Counted from the first letter of the stretch, positions 26,476 to 36,213 are shown. The stretch: 51,689 nucleotides of DNA from Saprospiraceae bacterium (GCA_030729925.1 JANQWK010000025.1:67180-118868), one strand, 5' to 3'. Translations and numbers: made by a program. Notes: a model not told the origin generated them from the letters alone.

Positions 26476-29040
26476 ATGGAAACCAAGACAGTAGAGACAC
26501 TCAATGGGAGGCACGCCCTAAAGCCGATTGAGCGCGAAAAAGTGCTGAAGGCCGCTATTGAATATTTCAAGGGAGACGAACTGGCAGCTAATGTCTGGAT
26601 CAATAAGTATGCCCTGAAAGATTCTTTTGGCCACATCTATGAATATACTCCTGATGATATGCACTTGCGTATTACCCGGGAGATCCACCGAATTGAGTGC
26701 AAGTATCCCGGCTCCCTTTCTTTCGAGGAGATTTATGAGGTGCTCCGCGATTTCAGCTATATTGTCCCACAGGGTAGTCCGATGGCCGGCATAGGGAATG
26801 ATTTCCAGTTTTCTTCGCTGTCGAATTGTTTTGTGATCGGCACTGGAGCTGATTCGTATGGGGGGATCATTAAGTCGGATGAGGAGCAGGTACAGTTGAT
26901 GAAGCGACGAGGTGGAGTGGGACAGGATTTGTCGCATATCCGACCAAAGGGTAGCCCGGTGATGAATAGTGCCCTGACTTCCACCGGGATCGTGCCTTTT
27001 ATGGAGCGCTTTTCGAATTCTACTCGAGAGGTGGCGCAGGATGGCCGTCGGGGGGCGTTGATGCTGACCGTTTCGGTAAAACACCCTGATGCAGAGGATT
27101 TTATTGATGCAAAACTGGAAAGTGGAAAGGTTACCGGGGCAAATATTTCTGTCCGTATTGATGATGCTTTTATGCGAGCCGCTATAGCGGGTACACCCTA
27201 TCGGCAAACGTTCCCGATTGATGCAGCGGTACCTCAGTTCGCTCGGGAGATTGATGCTGCAGCCCTTTGGGAAAAAATTATCTTCAATGCCTGGAAATCT
27301 GCCGAACCCGGAATTTTGTTTTGGGATACCATCATTCGGGAGTCCGTCCCTGACTGCTATGCCGATCTGGGCTATAAGACGATTTCAACAAACCCCTGTG
27401 GGGAAATTCCGCTTTGTCCCTACGACAGCTGCCGCTTGCTGGCAATCAATCTGTATGCCTACGTGGAGGAGCCTTTTACCGAGAAGGCTTGGTTTAATTT
27501 TGAGAAATTCGAGCGACACGCTCGAATGGCTCAGCGGATTATGGATGATATTATTGACCTGGAGATCGAAAAAATTGACCGCATCCTGAGCAAAATCGGC
27601 AATGATCCGGAAAATGAGACGATTAAGTCGGTGGAGCGGGAGTTGTGGAAAAAGGTTCGAAAAACTTGTATCGAAGGTAGGCGTACCGGTGTGGGTATTA
27701 CCGCCGAAGGCGATATGCTGGCTGCATTGGGTCTGCGCTACGGTACCGACGAAGCGATTGCTTTTTCCGAAAACGTGCACAAGACCCTTGCCGTGAATGC
27801 TTATCGCGCTTCGGTCGAACTGGCTCGCGAGCGGGGTGCTTTCCCGATTTTTGATGCGCAACGGGAAAAGGATAATCCCTTTATCCAGAGGCTGGCTAAC
27901 GCCGATCCTGCTTTGCTGGAAGATATGGTGCGCTTCGGCCGAAGGAATATCGCCTGCCTGACGATCGCACCTACGGGTACGACAAGCTTGATGACCCAGA
28001 CGACTTCGGGGATCGAACCAGCCTTCATGATCAGCTACATGCGCAGGAGAAAGGTTAACCCGAACGATAAGGACGCAAAGGTGACATTTATTGATGAGGT
28101 GGGCGATCACTGGGAAGAGTATAATGTGTTTCACCACAAATTCGAAACTTGGCTGGAGGCTAATGGCTATGATGTGGCAGCAGTGACTACCATGAAAGGG
28201 GAAGCGCTACAGGAGATTATTGCTAAGTCGCCTTATCACCAGGCTACTGCTAACGACGTGGATTGGGTGCAAAAGGTGAAAATGCAAGGCGCCATCCAAA
28301 AGTGGGTGGATCACTCTATTTCCGTGACCGTGAACGTGCCGGAGGATACCAGTGTGGAAAAAGTGAAGGAAATTTATCAGACAGCCTGGGAGGTGGGGTG
28401 TAAAGGTTGTACGATTTACCGCGACGGTTCTCGCTCAGGGGTGCTGGTGTCGAATGATAAGAAGGAAAAGACCGCTACTTCAGGCTCCGAGTTGCCCCCA
28501 CCCAAACGTCCAGCCAAATTGGAGGCAGATGTGGTGCGCTTTAAGAATAATGACGAGGATTGGATTGCAGTGATTGGCCTGGTGGACAACAGACCTTATG
28601 AGGTGTTTACGGGTAGGGCCGAAGATACTTTTAAACTGCCCGATTATGTTACCCAGGGATGGGTGCTAAAAAATAAGGACGAAGAGGGCAAAAACCGCTA
28701 CGATTTTCAGTTCCTCGACAAAGGTGGCTACCGCGTTACCATCGAAGGCTTATCCCGGTCTTTTAATAAGGTATATTGGAATTACGCCAAATTGATTTCC
28801 GGCGTGCTGCGCATCGGTATGCCTATCCTACAAGTGGTGGATCTGGTAGATGGTCTTAATGTGGAAGAGGATTATATCAATTCCTGGAAAAATGGGGTGA
28901 TCCGAGCGCTGAAAAAGTATATCCCGAATGAGACAAAACCTTCAGATGCTGCCTGCCCAAGTTGCGAGGACCCGGAGGGATTGATTTATGAGGAGGGATG
29001 CCTGATGTGCAAAAGCTGTGGCTATTCCGAATGCGGATAA
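26476..29040 (+). CDS. nrdJ: Class II (adenosylcobalamin-dependent) ribonucleoside reductase
   Basis: This enzyme of 854 residues reduces ribonucleotides to deoxyribonucleotides. Start chosen: the ATG at 26476 (METKTVETLN); the longer in-frame reading crosses the promoter region. Landmarks are SNCFVIG (active-site Cys), LMKRRGGVGQDLSHIRPKGSPV, NPCGEIPLCPYDSCRLLAINL (catalytic Cys and Asn/Glu), IAPTGTTSLM and EPAF. The C-terminus is a zinc-ribbon-like CPSC...CLMCKSCGYSECG, the redox tail typical of the B12-dependent NrdJ/NrdZ group. No ATP-cone is seen at the N-terminus. No class I beta-subunit or NrdG activase gene is adjacent, as expected for class II. It follows gyrB by 130 bp and ends in a terminator. 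Confidence 0.93.
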   Translation: METKTVETLNGRHALKPIEREKVLKAAIEYFKGDELAANVWINKYALKDSFGHIYEYTPDDMHLRITREIHRIECKYPGSLSFEEIYEVLRDFSYIVPQGSPMAGIGNDFQFSSLSNCFVIGTGADSYGGIIKSDEEQVQLMKRRGGVGQDLSHIRPKGSPVMNSALTSTGIVPFMERFSNSTREVAQDGRRGALMLTVSVKHPDAEDFIDAKLESGKVTGANISVRIDDAFMRAAIAGTPYRQTFPIDAAVPQFAREIDAAALWEKIIFNAWKSAEPGILFWDTIIRESVPDCYADLGYKTISTNPCGEIPLCPYDSCRLLAINLYAYVEEPFTEKAWFNFEKFERHARMAQRIMDDIIDLEIEKIDRILSKIGNDPENETIKSVERELWKKVRKTCIEGRRTGVGITAEGDMLAALGLRYGTDEAIAFSENVHKTLAVNAYRASVELARERGAFPIFDAQREKDNPFIQRLANADPALLEDMVRFGRRNIACLTIAPTGTTSLMTQTTSGIEPAFMISYMRRRKVNPNDKDAKVTFIDEVGDHWEEYNVFHHKFETWLEANGYDVAAVTTMKGEALQEIIAKSPYHQATANDVDWVQKVKMQGAIQKWVDHSISVTVNVPEDTSVEKVKEIYQTAWEVGCKGCTIYRDGSRSGVLVSNDKKEKTATSGSELPPPKRPAKLEADVVRFKNNDEDWIAVIGLVDNRPYEVFTGRAEDTFKLPDYVTQGWVLKNKDEEGKNRYDFQFLDKGGYRVTIEGLSRSFNKVYWNYAKLISGVLRIGMPILQVVDLVDGLNVEEDYINSWKNGVIRALKKYIPNETKPSDAACPSCEDPEGLIYEEGCLMCKSCGYSECG

Positions 29041-29093
29041 TCGCAAGTCTATAAACCGATTTTTGGTTCTTTTCCAAAAGTAACCGTAATTTT

Positions 29094-29132
29094 AGAGCAG
29101 CATTGCCCCAAAGCGTGCTGCTCTGATTTTTT
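29094..29132 (+). terminator. Terminator after nrdJ
   Basis: AGAGCAGCA (29094-29102) and TGCTGCTCT (29116-29124) form a perfect 9-bp GC-rich stem with a 13-nt loop, followed by six T. It is 53 nt after the nrdJ stop. Confidence 0.85.
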
Positions 29133-29206
29133 AGGGCCTGTCCGAATGTTGTTTTCGCGATAGCGCCAACAAATAGCTTCGTTATCAAATCCTTAAATGC
29201 TTGCTT

Positions 29207-30067
29207 ATGTCAACCCACAACCTGGTTCTGAGCCTGGTACTTGTTCTTGTTACTTTTGGCCGCATTTCGGCCCAACAGTCAGCTATGAAGATTTTGGTCA
29301 TGGATCTCTCCGGTGCCGTTGAGTACAGCGCACCAGGGGTGAAGTCCGGACCCGCTGCTTTGGCAACGATGGTCAGTTCCGAGGGAAGCCTGAAATTGGA
29401 AGAGGGAAGCCGCGTATTGCTGTTGGCCAATGGCAAACCCTTCGAAATTTCAACCAAAGGCAAATATAAAGTCAAAGAGGTGGTGGATATGACCGCTACG
29501 GCTCCAGGAGGCTTTTCTTTCGATGGGGTTTTCTTCCGGCGATTGCTCTCCGCTTTTGGAATCGAGGAGAATACCGATCTGGCAGCTTTGCCGGAAGCCG
29601 TCGCAAACAACGGGACTGGCTTTTCTCCCCGCCCGGATTCGAGAGTGGCCAGTTCTGCAATCACGTTTTCCTGGCCCGCCCAGGATCAAGCGAGCAGCTA
29701 CACGTTTGAGTTGTACGACAAGACCCTGGATAGCTTGGTGTATAGCACAACGACAACAGATCCGGTGTTGAGCCTCGATTTTACAGAGCTGGGATTGCCC
29801 GAGGATCAGGTGTACTGCTACAGCACAGGCGAAAGGGTGTGCTTTACTTATACCGGCGCCAATGGCGTGACAGGGCTGATCCGCTTGCTGGAGACCAGCT
29901 CCAAAACGTATCAGGCTTCCGCTGCGTTTTTGCAAACGTTGATGCGGGCAGTAGGGTACGAACGTGCAGGGTTTTACTACGATGCAGATCTCCTGTACGC
30001 TGCGCTGCTGGAGACACAGCCGAATCACGAAGTAGTCAGGAAACTGCAGGCGTCCATAGGTCGCTAA
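29207..30067 (+). CDS. Secreted FecR-like protein of unknown function
   Basis: The protein has 286 residues. The ATG at 29207 is preferred over an in-frame TTG 6 nt upstream. A signal peptide (about 1-22, ending GRISAQ) exports it. The first part (about 28-95) has the rhythm of a FecR-type domain: ILVMDLSGAVEYS, PGVKSGPAAL, GSLKLEEGSRVLLLANG and FEISTKGKYKV. This is followed by a region with Ig-like strands (SSAITFSWPAQDQASSYTFELYD) and a helical C-terminus with LLYAALLETQPNHEVVRKLQ, like a single TPR unit. It may be an envelope scaffold in the style of caspase- or FecR-associated secreted proteins. No partner is obvious; the next gene is convergent and only 1 nt away. Confidence 0.5.
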   Translation: MSTHNLVLSLVLVLVTFGRISAQQSAMKILVMDLSGAVEYSAPGVKSGPAALATMVSSEGSLKLEEGSRVLLLANGKPFEISTKGKYKVKEVVDMTATAPGGFSFDGVFFRRLLSAFGIEENTDLAALPEAVANNGTGFSPRPDSRVASSAITFSWPAQDQASSYTFELYDKTLDSLVYSTTTTDPVLSLDFTELGLPEDQVYCYSTGERVCFTYTGANGVTGLIRLLETSSKTYQASAAFLQTLMRAVGYERAGFYYDADLLYAALLETQPNHEVVRKLQASIGR

Positions 30068-30068
30068 T

Positions 30069-31865
30069 TCAGATTCGTATGCCCATTTCGCGCATCAGCA
30101 GGGTGGCGTTGAAGCTTTTACTGATGCCTTTTTTGATTTTGTAGTCAAAAGATAGTTTGCCATCTTCAATGGTGACTTCCATGCACAGGTTCTCTAAGGC
30201 GCCTCCATATTCGGCCTCGAGCTTACCCAGCTCGAGGTCGTGCGTGGCGATCAAACCTGTTCCGCCGGCAGCAATGAGTTGTTTGATCAAAGCCCTGGAT
30301 CCGGTATGCCTGTCTTCTGAGTTGGTTCCTTTGAGGATTTCGTCCAATATAAAAAAGGGGTAATGTCCCCCGCTGCCTTTCGCCTCTACAGCTTCTATGA
30401 TAAATTTGAGCCGCTTGAGTTCGGCATAAAAGGAAGAGGTGTTTTCGTGCAGGGCATCTCTGGTGCGCATGCTGGTATAGGGCATGAGCAGTGGGCAGCG
30501 AAAGCGAGTGGCACATACGGGCGCTCCGGCCATGGCCAGTACGATGTTGATGCCGACCGTTCGCAAAAAGGTGCTTTTTCCGGCCATGTTCGAACCCGTA
30601 ATGAGTTTGATGTGCCCGCTGGAAGGAAGCTGAAAATCGTTGCAAACCCTGATTCCAGGGGCGATGAGCGGATGACCGAGATGGACGGCTTCCAATTTAC
30701 ACGCGTCAATAATTTCGGGAAAAACCCAGTCGGGGTTGTTATAGGCCGCATTGGCAAGGCTGCTGATTGCCTCAACATATTTAAGGCTGTCAAACCACTC
30801 CGAAAGGTGAATGCCATACTTGCTTTTCCATTGTTCTAGCCGGTAAAGCCACTGGATATCCCACAAAAATCCAAGATTGAGCAACACGGCAAAGGCATTG
30901 TAGCGTACATCGAGCTGACTGGTGATATAGGCAAGTGTTTTCAAGGCTTCCGATGCCTGCTTGTCCTCACTGCGCAGGGGCAATTGGGCTTTTTGCAGGG
31001 CAGCTGACCGAAAGTCGGCGGATTCCAGGTGCGCAATCATGGCTGCATAGTGATGTAGGATAGTACCGGCTTTGCCGGTGAGTTCGTGCGTTTGATTGAC
31101 CCGCCGCACCGTCTTTTGGAGGATATATCCCGCCGGAAGCAACAAAAGCAGGTTGAGCGTCCAGGGAATAACAGGAGCCACGAAAATTGCGGCAACCAGT
31201 GTCCAAAGCGGAATAACCACACGGGCAGCGGTTAACCACCGGATTTCAGCAAATATATTCGGGGCTTCCAACCATTGTCGGAGACCAGCTACGTGCGCAG
31301 GGTCGTCAGCTGCTTCTTTGCCCAGTGCCTGTAATTCTTGTCGCCAGCCTACCTGCGGAGACAGTTCCCGGATGGCTTCCTGCCGGGCTAGTATTTCCGG
31401 AAGATCAGCCGGATAACACAAAAAATCACTGAGTGCAGCTCTGCCAATACCTGTACTCGCACGGTTGAGAAGCTGAAAAAGAGCATGCGCTCCCTCAATA
31501 TCCAAATCCGCAGCGTAAGGGTGCATGACGTCAGCCCGCGGAGGATCAAACGCAAAATCGTCAAGGTGATATGCCAGCGCATTCAGCTCTTTCCGATTGA
31601 TGTCGGCAAGGTTGGCTGCATGTGCCTGCTTTCGGGCGATGTCGCTGTGCCAACGCACAAACCGATAGAAAAACGCCAGGAATACCATGAAAAATGCCAG
31701 TCCCGCCCACCAGTGCCAGGTACCCAGGACAATGGCCATACCCAAGGCCAGGATAAAAATGATCAGCCGTACAAAAGAAAAAAAATGGTAACGTTGCCGA
31801 TGGCTTAATGAGGTGTTGGCAAACTCCTCTGCCCTAGTAGCATATAAATCCTGTATTGCTTTCAT
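30069..31865 (-). CDS. Membrane-anchored MutS-like ATPase
   Basis: The ATG at 31865 is chosen (598 residues) because the alternative at 31874 would overlap the -7 box. Two membrane helices lie near the N-terminus (about 32-49 and 52-68). A helical core resembling the MutS lever and clamp domains follows (YAADLDIEGAHALFQLLNRASTGIGRAALSDFL). The C-terminus is a complete MutS domain V ATPase: Walker A GSNMAGKSTFLRTVGINIVLA (about 424), SFYAELKRLKFIIE, Walker B FFILDEILKGTNSEDRHTGS and the switch His in ATHDLELG. The N-terminal mismatch-recognition domains are missing, so it is not repair MutS. Such membrane MutS-like proteins are common in Bacteroidota and their role is unknown. Confidence 0.82.
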   Translation of the reverse strand: MKAIQDLYATRAEEFANTSLSHRQRYHFFSFVRLIIFILALGMAIVLGTWHWWAGLAFFMVFLAFFYRFVRWHSDIARKQAHAANLADINRKELNALAYHLDDFAFDPPRADVMHPYAADLDIEGAHALFQLLNRASTGIGRAALSDFLCYPADLPEILARQEAIRELSPQVGWRQELQALGKEAADDPAHVAGLRQWLEAPNIFAEIRWLTAARVVIPLWTLVAAIFVAPVIPWTLNLLLLLPAGYILQKTVRRVNQTHELTGKAGTILHHYAAMIAHLESADFRSAALQKAQLPLRSEDKQASEALKTLAYITSQLDVRYNAFAVLLNLGFLWDIQWLYRLEQWKSKYGIHLSEWFDSLKYVEAISSLANAAYNNPDWVFPEIIDACKLEAVHLGHPLIAPGIRVCNDFQLPSSGHIKLITGSNMAGKSTFLRTVGINIVLAMAGAPVCATRFRCPLLMPYTSMRTRDALHENTSSFYAELKRLKFIIEAVEAKGSGGHYPFFILDEILKGTNSEDRHTGSRALIKQLIAAGGTGLIATHDLELGKLEAEYGGALENLCMEVTIEDGKLSFDYKIKKGISKSFNATLLMREMGIRI

Positions 31866-31871
31866 GATAAT

Positions 31872-31879
31872 CAAAGGTA
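31872..31879 (-). promoter_or_regulatory. -7 box of the MutS-like gene
   Basis: Minus-strand TACCTTTG matches TAnnTTTG and ends 6 nt before the ATG at 31865, again predicting an almost leaderless mRNA. No good -33 element is visible. Confidence 0.45.
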
Positions 31880-31910
31880 AACTTGTTTGCGAAGATTCGC
31901 ACGAATATCG

Positions 31911-31917
31911 TATTTTG
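31911..31917 (+). promoter_or_regulatory. -7-like box of the XRE/RamB-type regulator
   Basis: TATTTTG, one base shorter than the standard box, ends 7 nt before the ATG at 31925. It lies back to back with the MutS-like promoter in a 59-bp divergent gap. Confidence 0.35.
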
Positions 31918-31924
31918 GTGCATT

Positions 31925-33415
31925 ATGCAACCTAAAACACTACACGAAAAAATCCTGTTTGGACTGAAAGTCAAACAGGCACGACAAAGAAAGAAGTTGT
32001 CTTTTTCAGAACTCGCTGAAAAAACAGGACTTTCTATTTCTTATCTCAACGAAATTGAAAAGGGAAAAAAATACCCAAAGGAGGATAAGGTGTTAGCATT
32101 GGCAGCCGGTCTGGGACTCAGTTTCGAGCAGTTGGTGTCCGCAGATACCGATCAGAGCCTGGCTCCTGTCAAGGAACTGCTGAAGTCGAATTTCCTGAAC
32201 GAACTTCCACTCGAGTTGTTCGGAATCGAACTTCCCAAAGTGGTAGAGCTGATCGCCGATGCGCCCGTCCGGGTGAGTGCTTTTATTTCTACCCTGCTGG
32301 ATTTGTCCCGCAATTATGCGCTGAAAGAGGAAAACTTTTATTTTGGTGCGCTTCGGGCTTATCTCGAGCTGAATAACAATTATTTTGAGGATCTGGAAAA
32401 CCAGGTACTGGCTTTCTGTCAGACATACAGCATTCCTCCGGAACGCCCCATAGCAATTCCCGTGCTGGAGGCTATTCTGAAAACCGCGTATGGCTATCAG
32501 GTAGTGGAGAATGGACTGGATCGCTATTCCGAATTGGATGGTTTGCGCGCTGTGTTTGTGCCTTCATCCCGGCAGCTGCTGCTCAACAGCCGCCTGAATA
32601 CCGTTCAGCGTTCATTTGAGTATGGGAAGGAGCTTGGTTTCAATTTCCTTCAAATCAAGGAGCGGGCCTACACTTCCTCCATCTTGAAGGGGAAGGTGTT
32701 TGACGAGGTGCTCAACCACTCCCGGGCTATTTATTTTTCGGTGGCACTTCACTTGCCAAAAGATGATATCATCCGGGATATGCAGACTTTTTTCAGTCTG
32801 CCCCGCTGGGACGGAGCGGCTTTTCAGGCTGTCATGAACAAATATGGGGCTACCCCGGAGATGTTTTTCCATCGGCTAACCAATATCCTGCCGGAGTATT
32901 TTGGTTTGAAAAAATTATTTTTCCTGCGCTTTATCCACGATCCGGTACAGGATGTGTATTCGATTGATAAGGAACTTCATCTCTACCAAAAACACCATCC
33001 GCATGGCAATGCGCTTTCCGAGCATTATTGCCGGCGCTGGGTTTCCGTTTCTATCCTCCGCGATTTGCACCACATGCAACAGGCTGGTAAAGCGGTATCT
33101 ACGGTAGTTGCCGCCCAACGATCTGTGTATGAGGGAACCGATGATCAGTACTTGTGTTTTACCTTGGCCAGACCCGATTATCCTTCGCCGGATAAGAATG
33201 TAAGCGTGACGATCGGCATCCACTTGGAAAGTCTGAGCGACACGATTCGCTTCGCAGACGATCCCCGGATTCCGCAACGGGTGGTCAACAACACCTGCGA
33301 ACGTTGCGCGATCACTGATTGCAAAGAACGCTCGGCTCCACCGGTTGTGGTGATGCGAAAAAATAAGGCAAAAGCTATACAAAAACGATTAGATGCCCTG
33401 TTGGGGGATGCTTAA
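31925..33415 (+). CDS. XRE regulator of the RamB/ScfR (short-chain fatty acid) type
   Basis: The protein has 496 residues from the ATG at 31925; a TTG reading from 31883 would cross the promoter. The N-terminus is a clear HTH_3 domain (about 10-65: LKVKQARQRKKLSFSELAEKTG, then YLNEIEKGKKYP). The long C-terminal part resembles the ImmA/IrrE plus DUF2083 region of RamB, PrpC-operon and ScfR regulators, ending in the Cys motif CERCAITDCKERSAPP, close to the family pattern CxxCxxxDCxxRxxPP. The expected HELGH metal motif reads KELGF here (in YGKELGFN), so peptidase activity is unlikely. These regulators control acetate and propionate metabolism in actinobacteria; the target here is unknown. The downstream neighbour is a peptidase gene 18 nt away. 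Confidence 0.75.
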   Translation: MQPKTLHEKILFGLKVKQARQRKKLSFSELAEKTGLSISYLNEIEKGKKYPKEDKVLALAAGLGLSFEQLVSADTDQSLAPVKELLKSNFLNELPLELFGIELPKVVELIADAPVRVSAFISTLLDLSRNYALKEENFYFGALRAYLELNNNYFEDLENQVLAFCQTYSIPPERPIAIPVLEAILKTAYGYQVVENGLDRYSELDGLRAVFVPSSRQLLLNSRLNTVQRSFEYGKELGFNFLQIKERAYTSSILKGKVFDEVLNHSRAIYFSVALHLPKDDIIRDMQTFFSLPRWDGAAFQAVMNKYGATPEMFFHRLTNILPEYFGLKKLFFLRFIHDPVQDVYSIDKELHLYQKHHPHGNALSEHYCRRWVSVSILRDLHHMQQAGKAVSTVVAAQRSVYEGTDDQYLCFTLARPDYPSPDKNVSVTIGIHLESLSDTIRFADDPRIPQRVVNNTCERCAITDCKERSAPPVVVMRKNKAKAIQKRLDALLGDA

Positions 33416-33433
33416 CTATAAAAATGTAAATTT

Positions 33434-35647
33434 ATGAAATACCTAAAGTTGGTTCCTGCGCTACTGCTGCTCCTTCTTGTGTATCGCAGCTCCGCTCAAA
33501 TGGCGGTTACGAATGAGGCTGTCTGGAGAGACGGTGTTTTTACATCGCGGTACGTTCCGGGCTTTACTTTTATGAATGATGGCAGGCATTATACCCGACA
33601 GTCGGGCAATGCGATCCAACAATACGATTTTACCAGCGGTGAATTGGTGAGTACCGTGTTCGACGGAGCTGGTTTTTCCGGAACGGAGGGCTTCCCCGGC
33701 AATTTTTCTGCCTATGCTTTCAGCGATGATGAGTCCAAAATCATGCTGACCACCGGGTTTGAACCGATCTACCGCCGTTCTTCTAAGGCTTTTTTTTGGA
33801 TCTATGACCGTGCTGAAAAAAGCTTGCAACCGGTTTTTCCGCAGGGAAAACACAGTTATGCGAGTTTCAACCCCCAGGCAGATAAGGTGGCTTTTGTGTT
33901 TGAAAATAATTTGTATTTCAAGGATTTGAAATCCGGATCGGTACATCAGGTGACGGAAGATGGCGCAGCCAATGCGATCATCAATGGGGCTACAGATTGG
34001 GTCTATGAGGAGGAGTTTGGTTTTGCCGTAGGCTTCGCTTGGTCACCCAATGGCAGCCAACTGGCTTACTATCGCTTCGACGAACGCCATGTGAAGGAGT
34101 TCACGATGACGAATTACAAGGGAGGGTTATATCCTGAATACGAGACTTTTAAGTATCCAAAGGTGGGCGAGGCGAATGCTTTTGTGGATATCTTTGTGTT
34201 TGATGTCGAGACAAAAACCAAGGTTCAGGTGGATCTGGGTGCGGAGAAGGATCAGTATGTTCCGCGCATCAAGTGGGCGCAGGGAGCGGCCGGGCTGTGT
34301 GTGTATCGGCTCAACAGGCACCAGAACCATTTGGAGTTGTTGCTGGCCGACAGCCAAAACGGGACTACCCGCTTGCTGCTCGAGGAGAAGGAGACCGAGT
34401 ACGTGGCTGAAATGCTGTTTGATAACTTGACTTTTCTGAAAGATGGCAAGCATTTCATTTGGTCGAGCGAGCGGGACGACTGGCACCATCTTTATTTGTT
34501 TGATATGCAGGGACAGTTGGTGAGGCCCTTGACTTCCGGCAACTGGGAGGTGACCAATTTCTATGGCGTGGATGAGGCTCGGGGTTTGGTGTATTACCAG
34601 GCAGCTAAGGTGTCGCCGATGCAGCGGGAAATTTATTCGGTCAAAACCGATGGCAGCGATACGCGCCTTGTGACGGGTAAGCCGGGCTGGAACAATGCCC
34701 AGTTCAGCAGTACTTTTGACTATTACGTGCTGAATCATGCGACTATTAATTCGCCCGCTACCTATACGGTTTTTGACCGGTCCGGAAAGGAACTTCGGGT
34801 GATAGAGGACAATGCTGCCTTGCGGCAAAAAATGGGCGATTACGGCTTTGTGCCGGCCGAGTTTTTTAGCTTCACGACGAGCGAAAATGTATCCTTGAAT
34901 GGCTACATGCTCAAACCTGCCAATATGGAGGAGGGGAAAGCATATCCGGTCTTCATGTTTTTGTACGGCGGACCGGGCAGTCAGCAGGTGACCGACAATT
35001 GGGGAGGGGATCGTTTTGCGTGGTTCCAGATGCTGGCCCAGCAGGGTTTCATCGTGGCTTGCGTAGATAACCGCGGCACGGGTGCACGTGGAGAGGCCTT
35101 CAAAAAAATTACTTACTTGCAGATGGGCAAGTACGAGACCATGGACCAGATTGAGGCGGCAAAGTACCTGGGCGGTCTGCCTTATGCCGATGCTGCCAGA
35201 ATAGGCATTTTTGGCTGGAGCTATGGCGGGTATATGTCTTCTTTGTGTCTGCTCAAAGGCAATGATGTCTTCAACGCAGCCATTGCGGTTGCTCCTGTCA
35301 CGAGCTGGCGCTGGTACGACTCTATTTATACGGAGCGTTTTATGCGTACAGAGAAAGAGAATCCCGAGGGCTATGCCCAAAATTCACCTGTGTATTTTGC
35401 AGACCAGCTTAAGGGCAACTACTTGTTGGTACATGGAAACAGCGATGACAATGTGCATTTTCAACATACCGCCGAAATGGCCAATGCGCTCATAAAAGCC
35501 AACAAGCAGTTTGATACTTACTTTTATCCCAACCGCAACCACGGTATTTATGGCGACAATGCACGCTTGCATTTATATACCAAGATGACCAATTTCCTGC
35601 AGCAGCACCTGAAAAGTGCGAGCAGTCACATTTCGGCAAAACCGTAA
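33434..35647 (+). CDS. Dipeptidyl peptidase IV (S9B serine peptidase)
   Basis: This exopeptidase of 737 residues has a signal peptide (1-21, ending RSSAQ), so it is exported. Residues to about 470 form the beta-propeller, including the DPP-IV-specific DWVYEEEFGFAVGFAWSPNGSQLAYYRFDE region whose Glu pair binds the peptide amino terminus. The C-terminal alpha/beta hydrolase has the nucleophile in IFGWSYGGYMSS, the Asp in LLVHGNSDDNVHFQ and the His in YPNRNHGIYG. It removes X-Pro (or X-Ala) dipeptides, fitting a protein-degrading lifestyle together with the M20 hydrolases. It is 18 nt downstream of the regulator gene and may be co-transcribed. Confidence 0.93.
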   Translation: MKYLKLVPALLLLLLVYRSSAQMAVTNEAVWRDGVFTSRYVPGFTFMNDGRHYTRQSGNAIQQYDFTSGELVSTVFDGAGFSGTEGFPGNFSAYAFSDDESKIMLTTGFEPIYRRSSKAFFWIYDRAEKSLQPVFPQGKHSYASFNPQADKVAFVFENNLYFKDLKSGSVHQVTEDGAANAIINGATDWVYEEEFGFAVGFAWSPNGSQLAYYRFDERHVKEFTMTNYKGGLYPEYETFKYPKVGEANAFVDIFVFDVETKTKVQVDLGAEKDQYVPRIKWAQGAAGLCVYRLNRHQNHLELLLADSQNGTTRLLLEEKETEYVAEMLFDNLTFLKDGKHFIWSSERDDWHHLYLFDMQGQLVRPLTSGNWEVTNFYGVDEARGLVYYQAAKVSPMQREIYSVKTDGSDTRLVTGKPGWNNAQFSSTFDYYVLNHATINSPATYTVFDRSGKELRVIEDNAALRQKMGDYGFVPAEFFSFTTSENVSLNGYMLKPANMEEGKAYPVFMFLYGGPGSQQVTDNWGGDRFAWFQMLAQQGFIVACVDNRGTGARGEAFKKITYLQMGKYETMDQIEAAKYLGGLPYADAARIGIFGWSYGGYMSSLCLLKGNDVFNAAIAVAPVTSWRWYDSIYTERFMRTEKENPEGYAQNSPVYFADQLKGNYLLVHGNSDDNVHFQHTAEMANALIKANKQFDTYFYPNRNHGIYGDNARLHLYTKMTNFLQQHLKSASSHISAKP

Positions 35648-35723
35648 AATCGGCTAAGAATCGGGGATACCGGAACTATTTGAACGAAAAAATCGTCCAT
35701 ATTGCAAACTGAGTACTGGGTAT

Positions 35724-36206
35724 ATGGCAGAACAGAAGAAGAAAGAGAAGAAGGCCGGAAAGATAGAAGTTGTCAATAGGCGAGCCAGCTTCGAGTATCA
35801 CTTTGATGACAAACTCGAAGCCGGCATCGTTCTGCAGGGAACGGAGATCAAATCTATCCGAAAGGGGGATGTCAACCTTACGGATGCGTATTGCTATTTC
35901 AAAAAAGGGGAGTTGTACATCAAGAATATGTACATTGGCGAGTATGAGTACGGAACCTATGCCAACCACGAACCCAGGCGTACCCGCAAATTGTTGCTGA
36001 AGCGGGTCGAATTGAAGAAACTCGAGAAAAAGGTTAAGGAGAAAGGGTTCACGATTGTGCCCTACCGACTTTTTCTCAACGACAGGGGGATTGCCAAACT
36101 GCAGATTGCCTTAGCCAGGGGCAAAAAATCTTTTGACAAACGCGAGACCATCAAAGAGCGGGACTCCAAGCGGGATATGTCGCGTTTGAAAAAAATCAGG
36201 ATCTGA
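35724..36206 (+). CDS. smpB: SmpB: tmRNA-binding protein
   Basis: This protein of 160 residues binds tmRNA and is needed for trans-translation, the rescue of stalled ribosomes. The OB-fold core reads [33 protein letters not shown], then [39 protein letters not shown], and the C-terminal tail is basic ([24 protein letters not shown]), all characteristic. A short Lys-rich N-terminal extension is common in this phylum. The tmRNA gene ssrA is not seen in the window. It is convergent with the DUF547 gene, 7 nt apart. Confidence 0.97.
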   Translation: MAEQKKKEKKAGKIEVVNRRASFEYHFDDKLEAGIVLQGTEIKSIRKGDVNLTDAYCYFKKGELYIKNMYIGEYEYGTYANHEPRRTRKLLLKRVELKKLEKKVKEKGFTIVPYRLFLNDRGIAKLQIALARGKKSFDKRETIKERDSKRDMSRLKKIRI

Positions 36207-36213
36207 CCCCAGG

